From Epibacterium ulvae (GTDB lineage Bacteria > Pseudomonadota > Alphaproteobacteria > Rhodobacterales > Rhodobacteraceae), in contig NZ_FMWG01000016.1 in assembly GCF_900102795.1 (NCBI RefSeq), positions 1 to 55,271 on the forward strand: DNA of 55,271 nt, read 5' to 3'. The position numbers were made by a program, and so were the translations under genes. This document shows positions 15,874 to 24,772 of this stretch, in pieces; position 1 is the first letter of the stretch, and each line of letters opens with the position of its first letter. The notes beneath the pieces are model-generated. The model was not told the origin of the DNA. It saw only the letters and a program-made list of their open reading frames with translations, and did no database searches.

Positions 15874-17856
15874 TTATGCGACCGACGCCTCATCAAACGC
15901 TTCACCGTCAAGACTGGCATCAGGCAGAACTATTCGAAAACAAGCTCCCGCACCTTCATTGGTCACTGAGATAACACCTGCCATATCGCGGATAGTACCA
16001 AAACTGATAGACAACCCAAGACCGGTGCCTTTACCTGGCTCTTTGGTGGTAAAAAACGGCTCAAACAACTTATCCAGCAGCCCTTCCGGCACACCACCAC
16101 CTGTGTCACGCACTTCTATGACATGACCTTCGTGTGTCGCAAAATCAGCAGTAATTGAAATCTTACCCTGGCTTGCACCACTGCCTTCGATGGCATCTCT
16201 GGCATTGCTGACAAGATTAAGCAGGACCTGTTCGAAAATAACCTTTTCTCCAAGCACGATCGCAGGTTCATCTGGCAAGCTCAATCTCAGCGAAATATCC
16301 TGTGTATGTAGCTGCGTCCGAGCCAGTGCGCTCATTTCTTCAAGGCTCTGACGAAGGTCGAATGGCTCACTGATACCTTCCGCCTTACGACCAAAGACAC
16401 GCATATGATTGATAATCTGTGCAGCTCGTTCCGTTTGTTCGCCAACACGTTCAAGTTTGCCACGCAGATATTCAAGATCCGCCTTGCCTTTGTCGATCCG
16501 TTTCACACAATTGGTCGACGCCATCCGGATCACCCCAAGCGGTTGGTTCAACTCATGGGCAATCCCAGTGGCCATCTCACCCAACGTGGCAAGTTTGGAC
16601 GCCTGAATCAGTTGGTGTTCAGAATGGCGCAATTCGGTTACGTCTTTAGCAGACAAGACTGTTCCGATCCCATCCACCTGAGACTGGACCGTTAGCAAAA
16701 TCCGATCTGGTGCACGGCGAATTTCACGCGGTGTGCCTTGCTCACGTGTGAGCTGCTCTTTCATCCAGCGCTGTTTGTTTTCGACTGCAGGGAATGCCCC
16801 CTGATCCAAGCCCTCTTCCAAGAACCCACGCAGCGTAAAGTCCTCTGGCAACGCCTCCAGTATGGACCGGTTAAAGGCGCGAAAGGCTGCATTCACGAAT
16901 AAGATTGTGTCATCCGTTCCAAAGATCGCTACCTGCTCGTCGACTTGATCAAATGCAGAGATAAGACGCTGTTGTTCTATTCTTGCGTGTTCGATCGCTT
17001 CCATAGCGGCCCGGAAAACAACGGTCGCACGAGCCATTTCACCGATTTCATCCGCACGGTCGGTATCTGGCACTTGAACATTATCGCATTTGTCGGCCAC
17101 ATCGCGCAAACATCCCACAAGGACTTCCACCCGTGCTTTTTTCTCAAGCAGCTCGTCTTGTTGGGTCTGCAACACACGTCGGTCCCGCGCAAGAGTCCAT
17201 GCCATATCATTGAAACAACGTGCTGTATCGGCCAGTTCATCCCGCCCGCGCACATGGATCTGACAGTCCAGATTCCCCTCAGCTATCGTCCGTGCGCCTT
17301 TACGAAGCCAATGTAGCTGTCGGGTCAACATTGTGCCCAGCCCATATCCAAAGATTGCAACCAAGGACATGCCAAGAATGGCGACGATCACATTCCAACG
17401 CAAAGCCTGAGCGATTTCTTCCTCCACCGAGAATGTGGACAGTCCCAGCTCAATATATCCGTAAACAGTGTCACCAAAGGCAATCGGCAAATCAATATCG
17501 ATCAGGTGATCGCTGCGCGCCGCGTCAAAATCAGCATCACGGATAAATGGAGCAGCCAACGCGGCTGCATCACCGCCCTCCGAAAGCACAACGCCATTTA
17601 CGTTTTTAATCCTTAGATAGGTAAGTTCTCCATTCGAAAGAGCTGTTGCAATAGTGGCGTCCAGCGTCGCTAAATCTGTCGAGATGACCGCATCAGATAC
17701 GGCATTGGCGAAAACACGCACTGTTGTTTCTGCGCGCTGATAAAGCTGGGTTGTTGCAGAACCACCCAAAGAAAATTGATTGATCCCGATGAGCACTGCC
17801 ATGACCGTAAGCTCGATCATCGCAATGCCAAGAATTGTTTTTAACCGGAAGGACAC
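15874..17856 (-). CDS. Membrane sensor histidine kinase (HAMP-PAS-HisKA-HATPase)
   Basis: This 660-residue kinase has a first membrane span (about 5-28), a periplasmic region to about 150, a second span (153-176) and HAMP (177-229). A helical, HAMP-like segment (about 240-292) and PAS (about 303-400) follow. HisKA contains GIAHELNQPLG with phospho-acceptor His434. The ATPase domain has its N-box at LVSNARDAIEG (548-558) and G-boxes DTGGGVP and GKGTGLGLSI. It overlaps the PhnD-like gene by 16 bases, so both probably work together, the binding protein presenting a ligand to the periplasmic domain. No receiver is fused; two receiver proteins lie upstream. Confidence 0.93.
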   Translation of the reverse strand: MSFRLKTILGIAMIELTVMAVLIGINQFSLGGSATTQLYQRAETTVRVFANAVSDAVISTDLATLDATIATALSNGELTYLRIKNVNGVVLSEGGDAAALAAPFIRDADFDAARSDHLIDIDLPIAFGDTVYGYIELGLSTFSVEEEIAQALRWNVIVAILGMSLVAIFGYGLGTMLTRQLHWLRKGARTIAEGNLDCQIHVRGRDELADTARCFNDMAWTLARDRRVLQTQQDELLEKKARVEVLVGCLRDVADKCDNVQVPDTDRADEIGEMARATVVFRAAMEAIEHARIEQQRLISAFDQVDEQVAIFGTDDTILFVNAAFRAFNRSILEALPEDFTLRGFLEEGLDQGAFPAVENKQRWMKEQLTREQGTPREIRRAPDRILLTVQSQVDGIGTVLSAKDVTELRHSEHQLIQASKLATLGEMATGIAHELNQPLGVIRMASTNCVKRIDKGKADLEYLRGKLERVGEQTERAAQIINHMRVFGRKAEGISEPFDLRQSLEEMSALARTQLHTQDISLRLSLPDEPAIVLGEKVIFEQVLLNLVSNARDAIEGSGASQGKISITADFATHEGHVIEVRDTGGGVPEGLLDKLFEPFFTTKEPGKGTGLGLSISFGTIRDMAGVISVTNEGAGACFRIVLPDASLDGEAFDEASVA

Positions 17857-18701
17857 TCTGCATCTCCTTCTTTAGAAATCCCAGTCTCATCACGCGCCAT
17901 ACCCAGCGCGCGAACATCATCCCAATCACTGTCCTCGGCTTGCACCAACCCAGACATACCGATCCCTTTGACCAGCTCGGGGTGGCTGGTAGATAAGGAC
18001 AGCATTTCTTGCTGTACCACTTGCGCCAAATCTTGGGTGACGCTCTGGTGCGCTGCGATAGCATGGGGGGTGAAACCATCCGTTTCATAAATAACTCGTA
18101 GCTGCGCACGCACCTCTGCATCCATCGCATTCCATGTCCGCGTGACACCGCCTCCTGCCGCCATCAGTCCAGCTGCCACAGCACGATACACGCTGTCATG
18201 AGATTTCACATAAGATGGTTCAAAGTCCACGCCACTCTGCTGAAGCGAAGCTCGGTTCAGGATGCTTGCACCAAAGGCGCCCGGTGAGGGAAAAGCGATA
18301 TTTTGCCCCACCAAACTATGCAGATCAGAAAAATCTGAATCCGCGCGCGCAACCATCACCCCTTTCAGCCGTTTGCCTTCCTGATGCGCAATCGCGAAAT
18401 AGGCCGCTTCCTGCGAGAAAATCGCGTAATGCATCGGATTCATGTAAGCAAAGTCAAAGACACCCTCGGCCAAACAGGCTTCAAATGTTGGGATATCCTT
18501 GGTGGTTCGAAACCGAAAGGATACCCCAGTGCGGCTGCTCAATTCTTCAAGCATAGGCCCCCACATCTTTGCAAGACGACTGGCAGATTGCTGCGGAACA
18601 ATCCCGAATGTAAATTCCTGAGAAAGGTTACTCTCTTTGGATTGAACGCTGGAACCCTGTACAAGAGACAAGGCGACGGCTGCTGAGAGGATCCATTTCA
18701 T
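17841..18701 (-). CDS. PhnD-like periplasmic binding protein linked to the kinase
   Basis: A 286-residue protein with a short signal peptide (about 1-22). It carries the phosphate/phosphonate-binding-protein pattern: TFGIVPQQSASRLAKMWGPM, then FDFAYMNPMHYAIF, DLVGQ-type FPSPGAFGAS and SVYRAVAAGLMAAGGG. Relatives bind phosphonate or related oxyanions for ABC import, but no ABC permease or ATPase is nearby. Position inside a two-component operon (4-base overlap with the receiver gene before it, 16-base overlap with the kinase gene after it) suggests a sensing role. The ligand is unknown. Confidence 0.85.
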   Translation of the reverse strand: MKWILSAAVALSLVQGSSVQSKESNLSQEFTFGIVPQQSASRLAKMWGPMLEELSSRTGVSFRFRTTKDIPTFEACLAEGVFDFAYMNPMHYAIFSQEAAYFAIAHQEGKRLKGVMVARADSDFSDLHSLVGQNIAFPSPGAFGASILNRASLQQSGVDFEPSYVKSHDSVYRAVAAGLMAAGGGVTRTWNAMDAEVRAQLRVIYETDGFTPHAIAAHQSVTQDLAQVVQQEMLSLSTSHPELVKGIGMSGLVQAEDSDWDDVRALGMARDETGISKEGDAECPSG

Positions 18702-19219
18702 GCGACACCTCCTGCCTCGCGAACATGCGTCTTGTGCAGTTCCTGCGTGACATATTGCACGCGTTTAAGCAGCTTCTGGTCACTTGGGTCACAATTTGGA
18801 ACGCCAATACCAACTCCTGCTCCTGCCTTGATCGCCTCAACCAGAAGATCGGCATCAAGCGGCTTTGACAGAAAGGCGACAGCGCCAATTTGCTCAGAGG
18901 ATTTTACTGCTGATGGATCGCCACTTAGTACAATAAAATTGAGGTCACGATCTGGGAAACGAGCCTCTGCTCTGGAAATCAACTGAATTCCCGTCGATGA
19001 ATCTCCTGACGGATCTACAAAATGTACATCTGTCACGACGACACCGATAAACGGGTACCATTCCAAAACTTCTAATGCCATATCAACGCTATCTGCGATA
19101 ATGGCATTCCAACCCTCTAAATCAACGATGTCCTGCAATTCTTCCAAAGCGCACTTGTCATCGTCAACAACAAGAACGGTCATCGCTTGGACGTCTTGGG
19201 GGATGTGTTTATTGGTCAT
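18698..19219 (-). CDS. Response-regulator receiver protein with unrecognised tail
   Basis: The 173-residue product has a receiver domain (about 13-135): acidic pair DDD (19-21), phospho-acceptor Asp64 in VVTDVHF, a Ser/Thr switch in LSGD and Lys119 in LSKPLD. The tail (136-173) is short and helical with no DNA-binding or enzymatic domain. GGAG lies six bases before ATG. It is translationally coupled to the PhnD-like gene through an ATGA overlap. It may pass phosphate to another protein rather than regulate DNA. Confidence 0.88.
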   Translation of the reverse strand: MTNKHIPQDVQAMTVLVVDDDKCALEELQDIVDLEGWNAIIADSVDMALEVLEWYPFIGVVVTDVHFVDPSGDSSTGIQLISRAEARFPDRDLNFIVLSGDPSAVKSSEQIGAVAFLSKPLDADLLVEAIKAGAGVGIGVPNCDPSDQKLLKRVQYVTQELHKTHVREAGGVA

Positions 19220-19382
19220 CTCTTACTCCGTTGGCTGTTGAGGTTACAGACCAAGGATGAGATATGTATACCGTTGCACACAATAGTTTTCAGGCAGACC
19301 TATCCGTCAGAAAGTACCCCCCCTACCCTAAAGGCGCAGCACTCCTACCCTTCTTGAAAACTGTTTTATTAACAATCAGGCG

Positions 19383-19736
19383 TCAGAAATTCTGATTTAA
19401 AACGGAAATTAAATCTTCAATATCAAGAGGTTTAGAGAAACACGCCGCGGCCCCAAGCGCCATTGCATCCTCTCTCGAACTCTCCGCCCCATGACCACTG
19501 ACCACAACGACAGTCCCTTGGTAGTTCACCTCATTCAAGTGGCGAATCAGCTCCAGCCCGCCAACCTTAGGCATTTTCAAATCTGTAACGACAGCGTCGA
19601 AAGATGATGTTTTAAATTCTTCAAGCGCTTCGGGTACCGACCCTGCGGTGGAGACCTCAAAATCCTCCAACTCCAATGAATCCTGCAGCTCTTCTAATAG
19701 CAAAGGTTCATCATCAACAATCAGTACATGAGTCAT
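19383..19736 (-). CDS. Stand-alone response-regulator receiver
   Basis: A 117-residue CheY-like receiver: acidic DDE (8-10), phospho-acceptor Asp52 in TDLKMP, Ser80 in VVSGHG and Lys102 in FSKPLD. No output domain. It lies 163 bases upstream of the second receiver gene on the same strand and is probably part of the same phosphorelay. It resembles that paralogue (EELQDSLELE against EELQDIVDLE), suggesting duplication. Confidence 0.9.
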   Translation of the reverse strand: MTHVLIVDDEPLLLEELQDSLELEDFEVSTAGSVPEALEEFKTSSFDAVVTDLKMPKVGGLELIRHLNEVNYQGTVVVVSGHGAESSREDAMALGAAACFSKPLDIEDLISVLNQNF

Positions 19737-19953
19737 GAAACGCCTCCAGAATCTCTACATCTAATATGGAGGAGACCTGTTAACTTAGACATAATCTGTG
19801 TTCAGATCGGACCCTTCGCTGTTTGTTACCACCTCTTTGAATGCTGTCCGTCGCGAAGGCCCGTGGGGCAGCCGAGCGTATTGATTGAAGGACCTGGCTC
19901 ATCGTCTGACTGAAAGTATGATAACTTCTAGTGGGCGTTTTCCAGGGTCAGTG

Positions 19954-19968
19954 TTCAAAATTTTCAAA
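19954..19968. promoter_or_regulatory. Motif TTCAAAATTTTCAAA, putative LysR site 1
   Basis: This sequence ends 14 bases before the LysR ATG. It is identical at 14 of 15 positions to 20914-20928, upstream of the MRJP-like operon. Sharing between the two promoters suggests the LysR protein binds both. Confidence 0.4.
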
Positions 19969-19982
19969 CGAAAGGCAGTCGC

Positions 19983-20867
19983 ATGTATAGCATCGGTGAT
20001 TTGGAGGCCTTCACGGCCGTGGCACGGTTTCACGGTGTGTCACAAGCGGCACGGGCTTTGAACATTGCACCGGCAACAGTTAGCCATCGGATCTCGAAAC
20101 TCGAACATGCCCTACGCATCACCCTCTTCTATCGTACAAGCCGTGCGTTAACCCTAACAGATGAGGGTAGGATCTTTTATGAACGGGTCGAAGCAATTCT
20201 TGCGGATTTGCGACAGGCCGAGCAAGAGGCCGGCAGCGGGACAACTCAACTTCGCGGACATCTCCGGGTAACTATGTCCCCCTGGATTCTGTCCAGATTC
20301 ATCATGCCAAAACTAGCAACACTTAGACAAGCACACCCTGATCTGACACTCGAGTTTCTAGCGGTCGATCGCATGGTAGCTCTGGCTGAGGAAGGACAGG
20401 ACTGCGCAATCCGCGTGGGACAATTGGCCGACAGCGCCCTGCGCGCCCAAAAACTCTGCGACAATGATCGCTTGATCTGCGCAAGTCCAGACTTTCTCAA
20501 TCGCCATGGCGTGCCTAAAACCTTCGAACACCTCGCCGATGCACCTTGGGTTTCTCTTCCTTGGCAACAACGGATTGACGTCACCGACGCCGGGGGGCGC
20601 AAACGAACAATCCGTTTGGCGCGCAATGTTGAGGTCTCAAGCTCAAGCGCCCTGACCGACGGGGCAGCCAATGGGCTTGGCCTTGCGATCAAGTCGCGTC
20701 TTGCGATCAAACGCGAACTCGACGAAGGAGTTCTGGTAGAAGTACTGCCGGGGCGCTTACACTCGCCCGAGGCCCCTGTCTGGTTTGTGTACCCAGCCGA
20801 AGTGCGAACAGGCAGGAAACTGGAGTTGTTTCGCAATGTGTCAGTCGAAGCTTTTTCGGCAGTGTGA
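19983..20867 (+). CDS. LysR-family regulator of the MRJP-like operon
   Basis: A 294-residue LysR protein: helix-turn-helix MYSIGDLEAFTAVARFHGVSQAARALNIAPATVSHRISKLE at the N-terminus and an effector domain from about 88. It lies directly upstream of, and in the same direction as, the MRJP-like, isomerase-like and glyoxalase-like genes (138-base gap). AAAGG precedes the ATG. The shared motif upstream of both units supports local control and autoregulation. Confidence 0.9.
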   Translation: MYSIGDLEAFTAVARFHGVSQAARALNIAPATVSHRISKLEHALRITLFYRTSRALTLTDEGRIFYERVEAILADLRQAEQEAGSGTTQLRGHLRVTMSPWILSRFIMPKLATLRQAHPDLTLEFLAVDRMVALAEEGQDCAIRVGQLADSALRAQKLCDNDRLICASPDFLNRHGVPKTFEHLADAPWVSLPWQQRIDVTDAGGRKRTIRLARNVEVSSSSALTDGAANGLGLAIKSRLAIKRELDEGVLVEVLPGRLHSPEAPVWFVYPAEVRTGRKLELFRNVSVEAFSAV

Positions 20868-20913
20868 GGATAATAGATTTTCATGTCGGTTATCCTCCTG
20901 ACACGGCCAGTTA

Positions 20914-20928
20914 TTCGAAATTTTCAAA
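20914..20928. promoter_or_regulatory. Motif TTCGAAATTTTCAAA, putative LysR site 2
   Basis: One base different from the motif at 19954-19968. It lies about 80 bases upstream of the MRJP-like start, a normal place for a LysR activation site. Confidence 0.4.
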
Positions 20929-21005
20929 TTCTGTTTTTGAAAACGCACTACATACATCAACTTTCTCCAGTTTTATGACGACTCCATGTGAAACGGGAGG
21001 GCCGA

Positions 21006-22085
21006 ATGAAACACATACTTTACGCAACCTGCGCTTTGACCTTTATGACTGGCACGACCTTTGCCCAAGGGCTGGAGACTTATCTGGAATTTCCCAAAGA
21101 CACGCCGCCAGGCAATCTGGCGATCGCGCCGGATGGGCGGATGTTCATGTCTGTACATGAGTTTTATGGACCAGACCTACGCATCGTAGAAGTGATGCCT
21201 GACGGCACAACCGTACCCTACCCAACCGAGGCTTGGGCCCACGCGCCGAACGACGACGGTGATGGACTGCAAGGCGTGCTTGGCTTGCGCGCTGATCGTC
21301 AAGGCATTCTTTGGATGTTGGATGGCCAAGGTGAAGGCCAAACAGGTAGAGTCGTCGGTTGGAACACAAATACCGAAGAGCTGCATGCGATCTATTACAT
21401 TGGCCAGCCCGCTGCACGACCGTTTTCATTTTTAAATGATCTCGCTGTCGACCGCGAGAACGAAGCAATCTACATCACCGATACCGCCAATCATGTTGAC
21501 TCCGCTTTAATCGTGATCGATTTGAAAACGGGTCGTGCGCGCCGGGTATTGGAAGGCAGCGAATTCACCCGCGCTGAAGACACTCCCATGATCATCGATG
21601 GGAAAGAAATTTTGCTTGGCGGCAATCCAGCCAAAATCGGTGTCAACCCGATCACGGTCGATCCAAGCAACACCTGGGTTTATTTTGCTCCCATGACATC
21701 CACGTCGATGTATCGCGTGCGCACGACTGATTTGCTTGATGAAAGCCTGAATGACGAAGATCTCGCAGCACGGGTGGAGCGGTATGGTGACAAGGTCACC
21801 TCGGACGGCTCCACCGTTGATGCGGATGGCAACGTATATATCACGGCCATGACAGACAACGCCCTTGGCGTCACAAAACCAGACGGCACCTATGAAGTCC
21901 TCTATCAGTCCGATGATGATCTGCCTTGGCCGGATGGTTTCTCTATGGGTGTGGATGGCTACGTCTATGCGACCATCAACGAACTCCACCGTTCTCCGGT
22001 GCTCAACGGCGGCGAAGATGCCTCGCTTGGCACCTACCGGATTGTGCGTTTTCCAGCGCTTGGAACAGCTGTCAGCGGAAGGTAG
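21006..22085 (+). CDS. Secreted MRJP/yellow-family (dopachrome-tautomerase-related) protein
   Basis: A 359-residue exported protein. The start at 21006 (MKHILYATCALTFMTGTTFAQ) is chosen for its signal peptide and the GGGAGGG upstream; an ATG at 20988 would add six residues. Six-bladed propeller features of the major-royal-jelly/yellow family are visible: GNLAIAPDGRMFMSVHEF, GLRADRQGILWMLD, FLNDLAVDRENEAIYITDTA and STVDADGNVYIT. Insect relatives act on dopachrome; the bacterial function is unsettled. It heads a three-gene operon. Confidence 0.85.
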   Translation: MKHILYATCALTFMTGTTFAQGLETYLEFPKDTPPGNLAIAPDGRMFMSVHEFYGPDLRIVEVMPDGTTVPYPTEAWAHAPNDDGDGLQGVLGLRADRQGILWMLDGQGEGQTGRVVGWNTNTEELHAIYYIGQPAARPFSFLNDLAVDRENEAIYITDTANHVDSALIVIDLKTGRARRVLEGSEFTRAEDTPMIIDGKEILLGGNPAKIGVNPITVDPSNTWVYFAPMTSTSMYRVRTTDLLDESLNDEDLAARVERYGDKVTSDGSTVDADGNVYITAMTDNALGVTKPDGTYEVLYQSDDDLPWPDGFSMGVDGYVYATINELHRSPVLNGGEDASLGTYRIVRFPALGTAVSGR

Positions 22086-22090
22086 TACAG

Positions 22091-22405
22091 ATGCTCTATC
22101 GTCTTGATTTCGTAGTTGAATATGACTCAAGCATGCAACAGCAGGGTCTGTTGGGGGTCTGGGCCGAAGAGGCCGAGGCCGCCCTTGGGGCCAAACATGC
22201 AGGGGTAGTCAAAGATCTTTGGAAAGTGGTTGGTGAGCGCAAGGTACTGGCCATCGTCGATGTCGAAACACCCGATGATCTTGATCGGATCCTCTTTGAT
22301 CTACCCATCATGCAAAAGATGGGCCAGTACGTTCAGGTCGATGTTAAATCACTTCGGCGCTACGAGGATTTTGCTATAGACGTGAAAGAGCGGCTCAAAC
22401 GTTAA
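22091..22405 (+). CDS. Muconolactone delta-isomerase-like protein
   Basis: At 104 residues it has the length and pattern of muconolactone isomerase: MLYRLDFVVEYDSSM, a central GVVKDLWKVVGERKVLAIVDVETPD with the Trp-Arg region, and LPIMQKMGQYVQVDV at the end. The family moves a double bond in muconolactone in the beta-ketoadipate pathway and forms decamers. No catB or catA is in the window, so the substrate may differ. It starts 5 bases after the MRJP-like stop. Confidence 0.8.
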   Translation: MLYRLDFVVEYDSSMQQQGLLGVWAEEAEAALGAKHAGVVKDLWKVVGERKVLAIVDVETPDDLDRILFDLPIMQKMGQYVQVDVKSLRRYEDFAIDVKERLKR

Positions 22406-22418
22406 AAAAGGAACCACC

Positions 22419-22832
22419 ATGGCCAAAATGATCCACTCGTGTATCCGTGTTCTCGACGACGTAAAGTCGATTGCCTGGTATGCGGACGCCTTCGGTCTGA
22501 AAGTAGCCGATCAGCTAGATTTCCCCAATTTTCGCCTGACCTATCTGTCAAATGCAGAAAGCGGGTTTGAATTGGAATTGACCGTCAACAAGGATCGCAC
22601 CGAACCCTATAACTTGGGAGATGGGTACGGACATCTGGCCGTGGTGGTTGACAGCGCAGACCAACTGCATGCTGAAATGTCATCCAAAGGTCTAGAGGTG
22701 GGCAAGCTCATCGACTTCGCGCCCGCCGGGGACCTGATCGCCCGATTCTTCTTCGCAACAGACCCGGATGGCTACCAAATCGAGGTTATCCAAAAAGGCG
22801 GGAGATTTGATTCTGTTCAAACAGACTGTTAG
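22419..22832 (+). CDS. VOC-family protein, glyoxalase I-like
   Basis: A 137-residue protein with the four candidate metal ligands of lactoylglutathione lyase: His6, Glu53 (FELEL), His72 (GYGHLAV) and Glu122 (YQIEVIQ). Strand order fits two beta-alpha-beta-beta-beta modules. It lies 13 bases after the isomerase-like gene with AAGGA upstream. Glutathione-dependent methylglyoxal detoxification or an extradiol-type reaction are both possible; context favours an aromatic-ring product. Confidence 0.85.
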   Translation: MAKMIHSCIRVLDDVKSIAWYADAFGLKVADQLDFPNFRLTYLSNAESGFELELTVNKDRTEPYNLGDGYGHLAVVVDSADQLHAEMSSKGLEVGKLIDFAPAGDLIARFFFATDPDGYQIEVIQKGGRFDSVQTDC

Positions 22833-22891
22833 GGTCAGGACTTATTGACTTCCACGTCGGGCGGCGCAGAGTTCAAAACCAAGCAGTGAAC

Positions 22892-23060
22892 ATGTCTACT
22901 GACCGTTTCTGGCTGATGGGCGCGCAGATAGCGCGCCTTAAGCCGTCCTTGCTTCAATACCACCGCAACGGACGGCAACTCTCTCGTCGATGGACCGAAA
23001 AACACAACACTCAGTCAAGAATCGTGTGCTGCTTCGTCACAAACAAGAAATGCTGAAAGC
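22892..23060 (+). pseudogene. IS5-family transposase fragment
   Basis: MSTDRFWLMGAQIARLKPSL resembles the start of IS5-group transposases (FWLTDAQ.ARL pattern). The frame is then lost; a DGPKNTTL stretch in another frame recalls the YGP.KTL block. The rest of 22833-23506 is non-coding debris, including a possible recombinase fragment annotated separately. Confidence 0.4.
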
Positions 23061-23289
23061 AGCCGCACTAAACGCAATCCCCGCTTGCGCCTGGTTTTCT
23101 CCGACTTGAATTGTCCTCTGCTACGTTTAGCAAAGCGTAGGAAGCATATGGCCAACAAGCGTCCCAAAGCGAGGCCTGAACGACGCATTGTTTGCCGGAG
23201 ACGCAGAAGTAAGGAACTGTGTCATGAGAAACGCCACTCACGGCCTGCAGGTCCACCAGTAAGTCAGGCAAGAAGCACCCATATCTATG

Positions 23290-23400
23290 TGCTACTCCAA
23301 CGGCGGCCCCAGCTATCGCAAGCCATCCGCCGTGATGATCTCGAAGGATCGTTCACCAAGCTCCTGAATGCTCTCACGTCAAGAAAAAGGTGCTCAGGTG
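23290..23400 (+). pseudogene. Possible serine-recombinase fragment
   Basis: The frame containing QAIRRDDLEGSFTKLLNAL matches the end of the zinc-ribbon region and start of the C-terminal coiled coil of large serine recombinases (IRRD.LEG.F..LL pattern). No catalytic domain is seen. Its position next to a tRNA gene fits an old integrated element. Confidence 0.3.
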
Positions 23401-23506
23401 GTATTTACAGAGAGAATTTCTTACTCGAAAGAGCGAGGATTTCGAACGCCAAAAACTACCTTAAAATTCAAGGTGTTAGAGGATATTTCTAACAAAAGTG
23501 AAATGA

Positions 23507-23596
23507 TGGCGGGGAGACAGGGATTCGAACCCTGGGAACGCGTTAACGTTCAACGGTTTTCAAGACCGCCGCATTCGACCACTCTGCCACCTCCCC
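23507..23596 (-). tRNA. tRNA-Ser (anticodon TGA)
   Basis: The minus strand reads GGGGAGGTGGCAGAGTGGTC at the 5' end, an anticodon loop CTTGAAAA with TGA, a long class II variable arm (GAACGTTAACGCGTTC) and the T-arm GGGTTCGAATCCC. Acceptor pairing GGGGAGG/TCTCCCC, discriminator G and an encoded CCA complete it. It should read UCN serine codons, mainly UCA. Confidence 0.95.
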
Positions 23597-23853
23597 GGTG
23601 TCGGGCCATGACAGGCGGTTTATGATGCAGCGCGCTGTAATGCAAGCAGGAATCTGCGATATTTGTACAAAAAATAATTCCGGGCTTAGGTCTCGTTTAC
23701 ACCACTTCAACGGATTATTGCCGAGCGGCGGGCGACAGGCTTTTCATACACACTCCTGCGGGCTATGGTGCACAAAAAGATAATGCCGACGCAGGAGCGC
23801 TGAAGTTCGCTGCTGCAATCGATGCTTAGAACAAACAGGCAAGGACGCGCGAG

Positions 23854-24753
23854 ATGACACAGGCAAAGACCAGCTCGTTTCGGGAAACCGTTTTAGGAAA
23901 GCCCCGCTTACTCATCGCCGTCTCGGTACTCACTGCGCTGAGCGCTTGTGAAGATGGAAGCGGCGTGCCGTTTATCGACAAAGCCTTTGGCGGTGGCAAT
24001 AAATCTGAACAAAACTCCAGCACAAGCACAACAACAGAACTGGTTGAACGGGACGTGGAAGCACCGGATGTATTCCAAGTCACCGAAGCAGGCCTCTGGG
24101 ACGGACGCCCCTCACTGGGCGGGGTCTGGGTGGCCCACCCGGATGCCCGTGATCCAGAACGCGTTTTGATCCGCAACAACGCCAACGGAAAATTTGTTGT
24201 GGGCGCATTGTTCCGTCGCGAGCGTGAAATCCCCGGTCCACGGGTCCAAATTTCTTCAGACGCCGCGGACGCTCTTGGAATGCTTGCCGGTGCTCCAGTT
24301 GAAGTCAATGTCACTGCATTGCGCCGCGAAGCGGTTGCAGAACCTGTGCCCTCCTCTTCTGATGCGCCAATAGAAGCGCTACAGCCAGCGCCGGTTGAAA
24401 CAGCCTCACTTGATCCAATTGCAGGTGCTGCAGCCGCAATCGAGGCAAGCACACGACCAACCGCTGCGGTCCCCCCCTCCCCTTCCACCCCGACCGGGGT
24501 TCCATCGACCACGTCCTCTCTGGAAAAACCCTTTATCCAAATCGGAATTTTCAGTGTGGAAGACAATGCAAAACGAACCGCTGATATCATGCGCAATGCT
24601 GGCATCATCCCCACAGTTCTTTCCCAATCTTCAAATGGGAAACCCTTCTGGCGCGTTGTTGTTGGCCCGACCCAAACTCAATCAGAACGCAGCCAATTGC
24701 TGAACAAGGTGAAAAGCACAGGCTTTGCCGATGCCTATGCTGTGACCAACTAA
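23854..24753 (+). CDS. SPOR-domain lipoprotein (RlpA/DipM-like envelope protein)
   Basis: A 299-residue protein with an N-terminal hydrophobic segment ending in a lipobox (LSAC, Cys about 33). A folded region follows (about 70-155, including GLWDGRPSLGGVWVAHPDA and EIPGPRVQISSDAAD, RlpA-like double-psi barrel style), then a Pro/Ala/Ser-rich linker and a C-terminal SPOR domain (about 225-299, FIQIGIFSVEDNAKRTAD). SPOR domains bind denuded septal peptidoglycan. The next gene is a D,D-carboxypeptidase 19 bases downstream, as expected for a peptidoglycan unit. Confidence 0.85.
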   Translation: MTQAKTSSFRETVLGKPRLLIAVSVLTALSACEDGSGVPFIDKAFGGGNKSEQNSSTSTTTELVERDVEAPDVFQVTEAGLWDGRPSLGGVWVAHPDARDPERVLIRNNANGKFVVGALFRREREIPGPRVQISSDAADALGMLAGAPVEVNVTALRREAVAEPVPSSSDAPIEALQPAPVETASLDPIAGAAAAIEASTRPTAAVPPSPSTPTGVPSTTSSLEKPFIQIGIFSVEDNAKRTADIMRNAGIIPTVLSQSSNGKPFWRVVVGPTQTQSERSQLLNKVKSTGFADAYAVTN

Positions 24754-24772
24754 GAAACGGAGCATCTCAAAC

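Noticed and set aside
23507-23596. tRNA-Ser as an active island attachment site
   Set aside because: A recombinase-like scrap lies on one side, but no intact integrase or duplicated tRNA 3' end was found in the window.
23826-24614. Long open frame antisense to the SPOR lipoprotein gene
   Set aside because: Low-complexity Ser/Thr/Ala composition mirrors the sense gene's linker; no family pattern.
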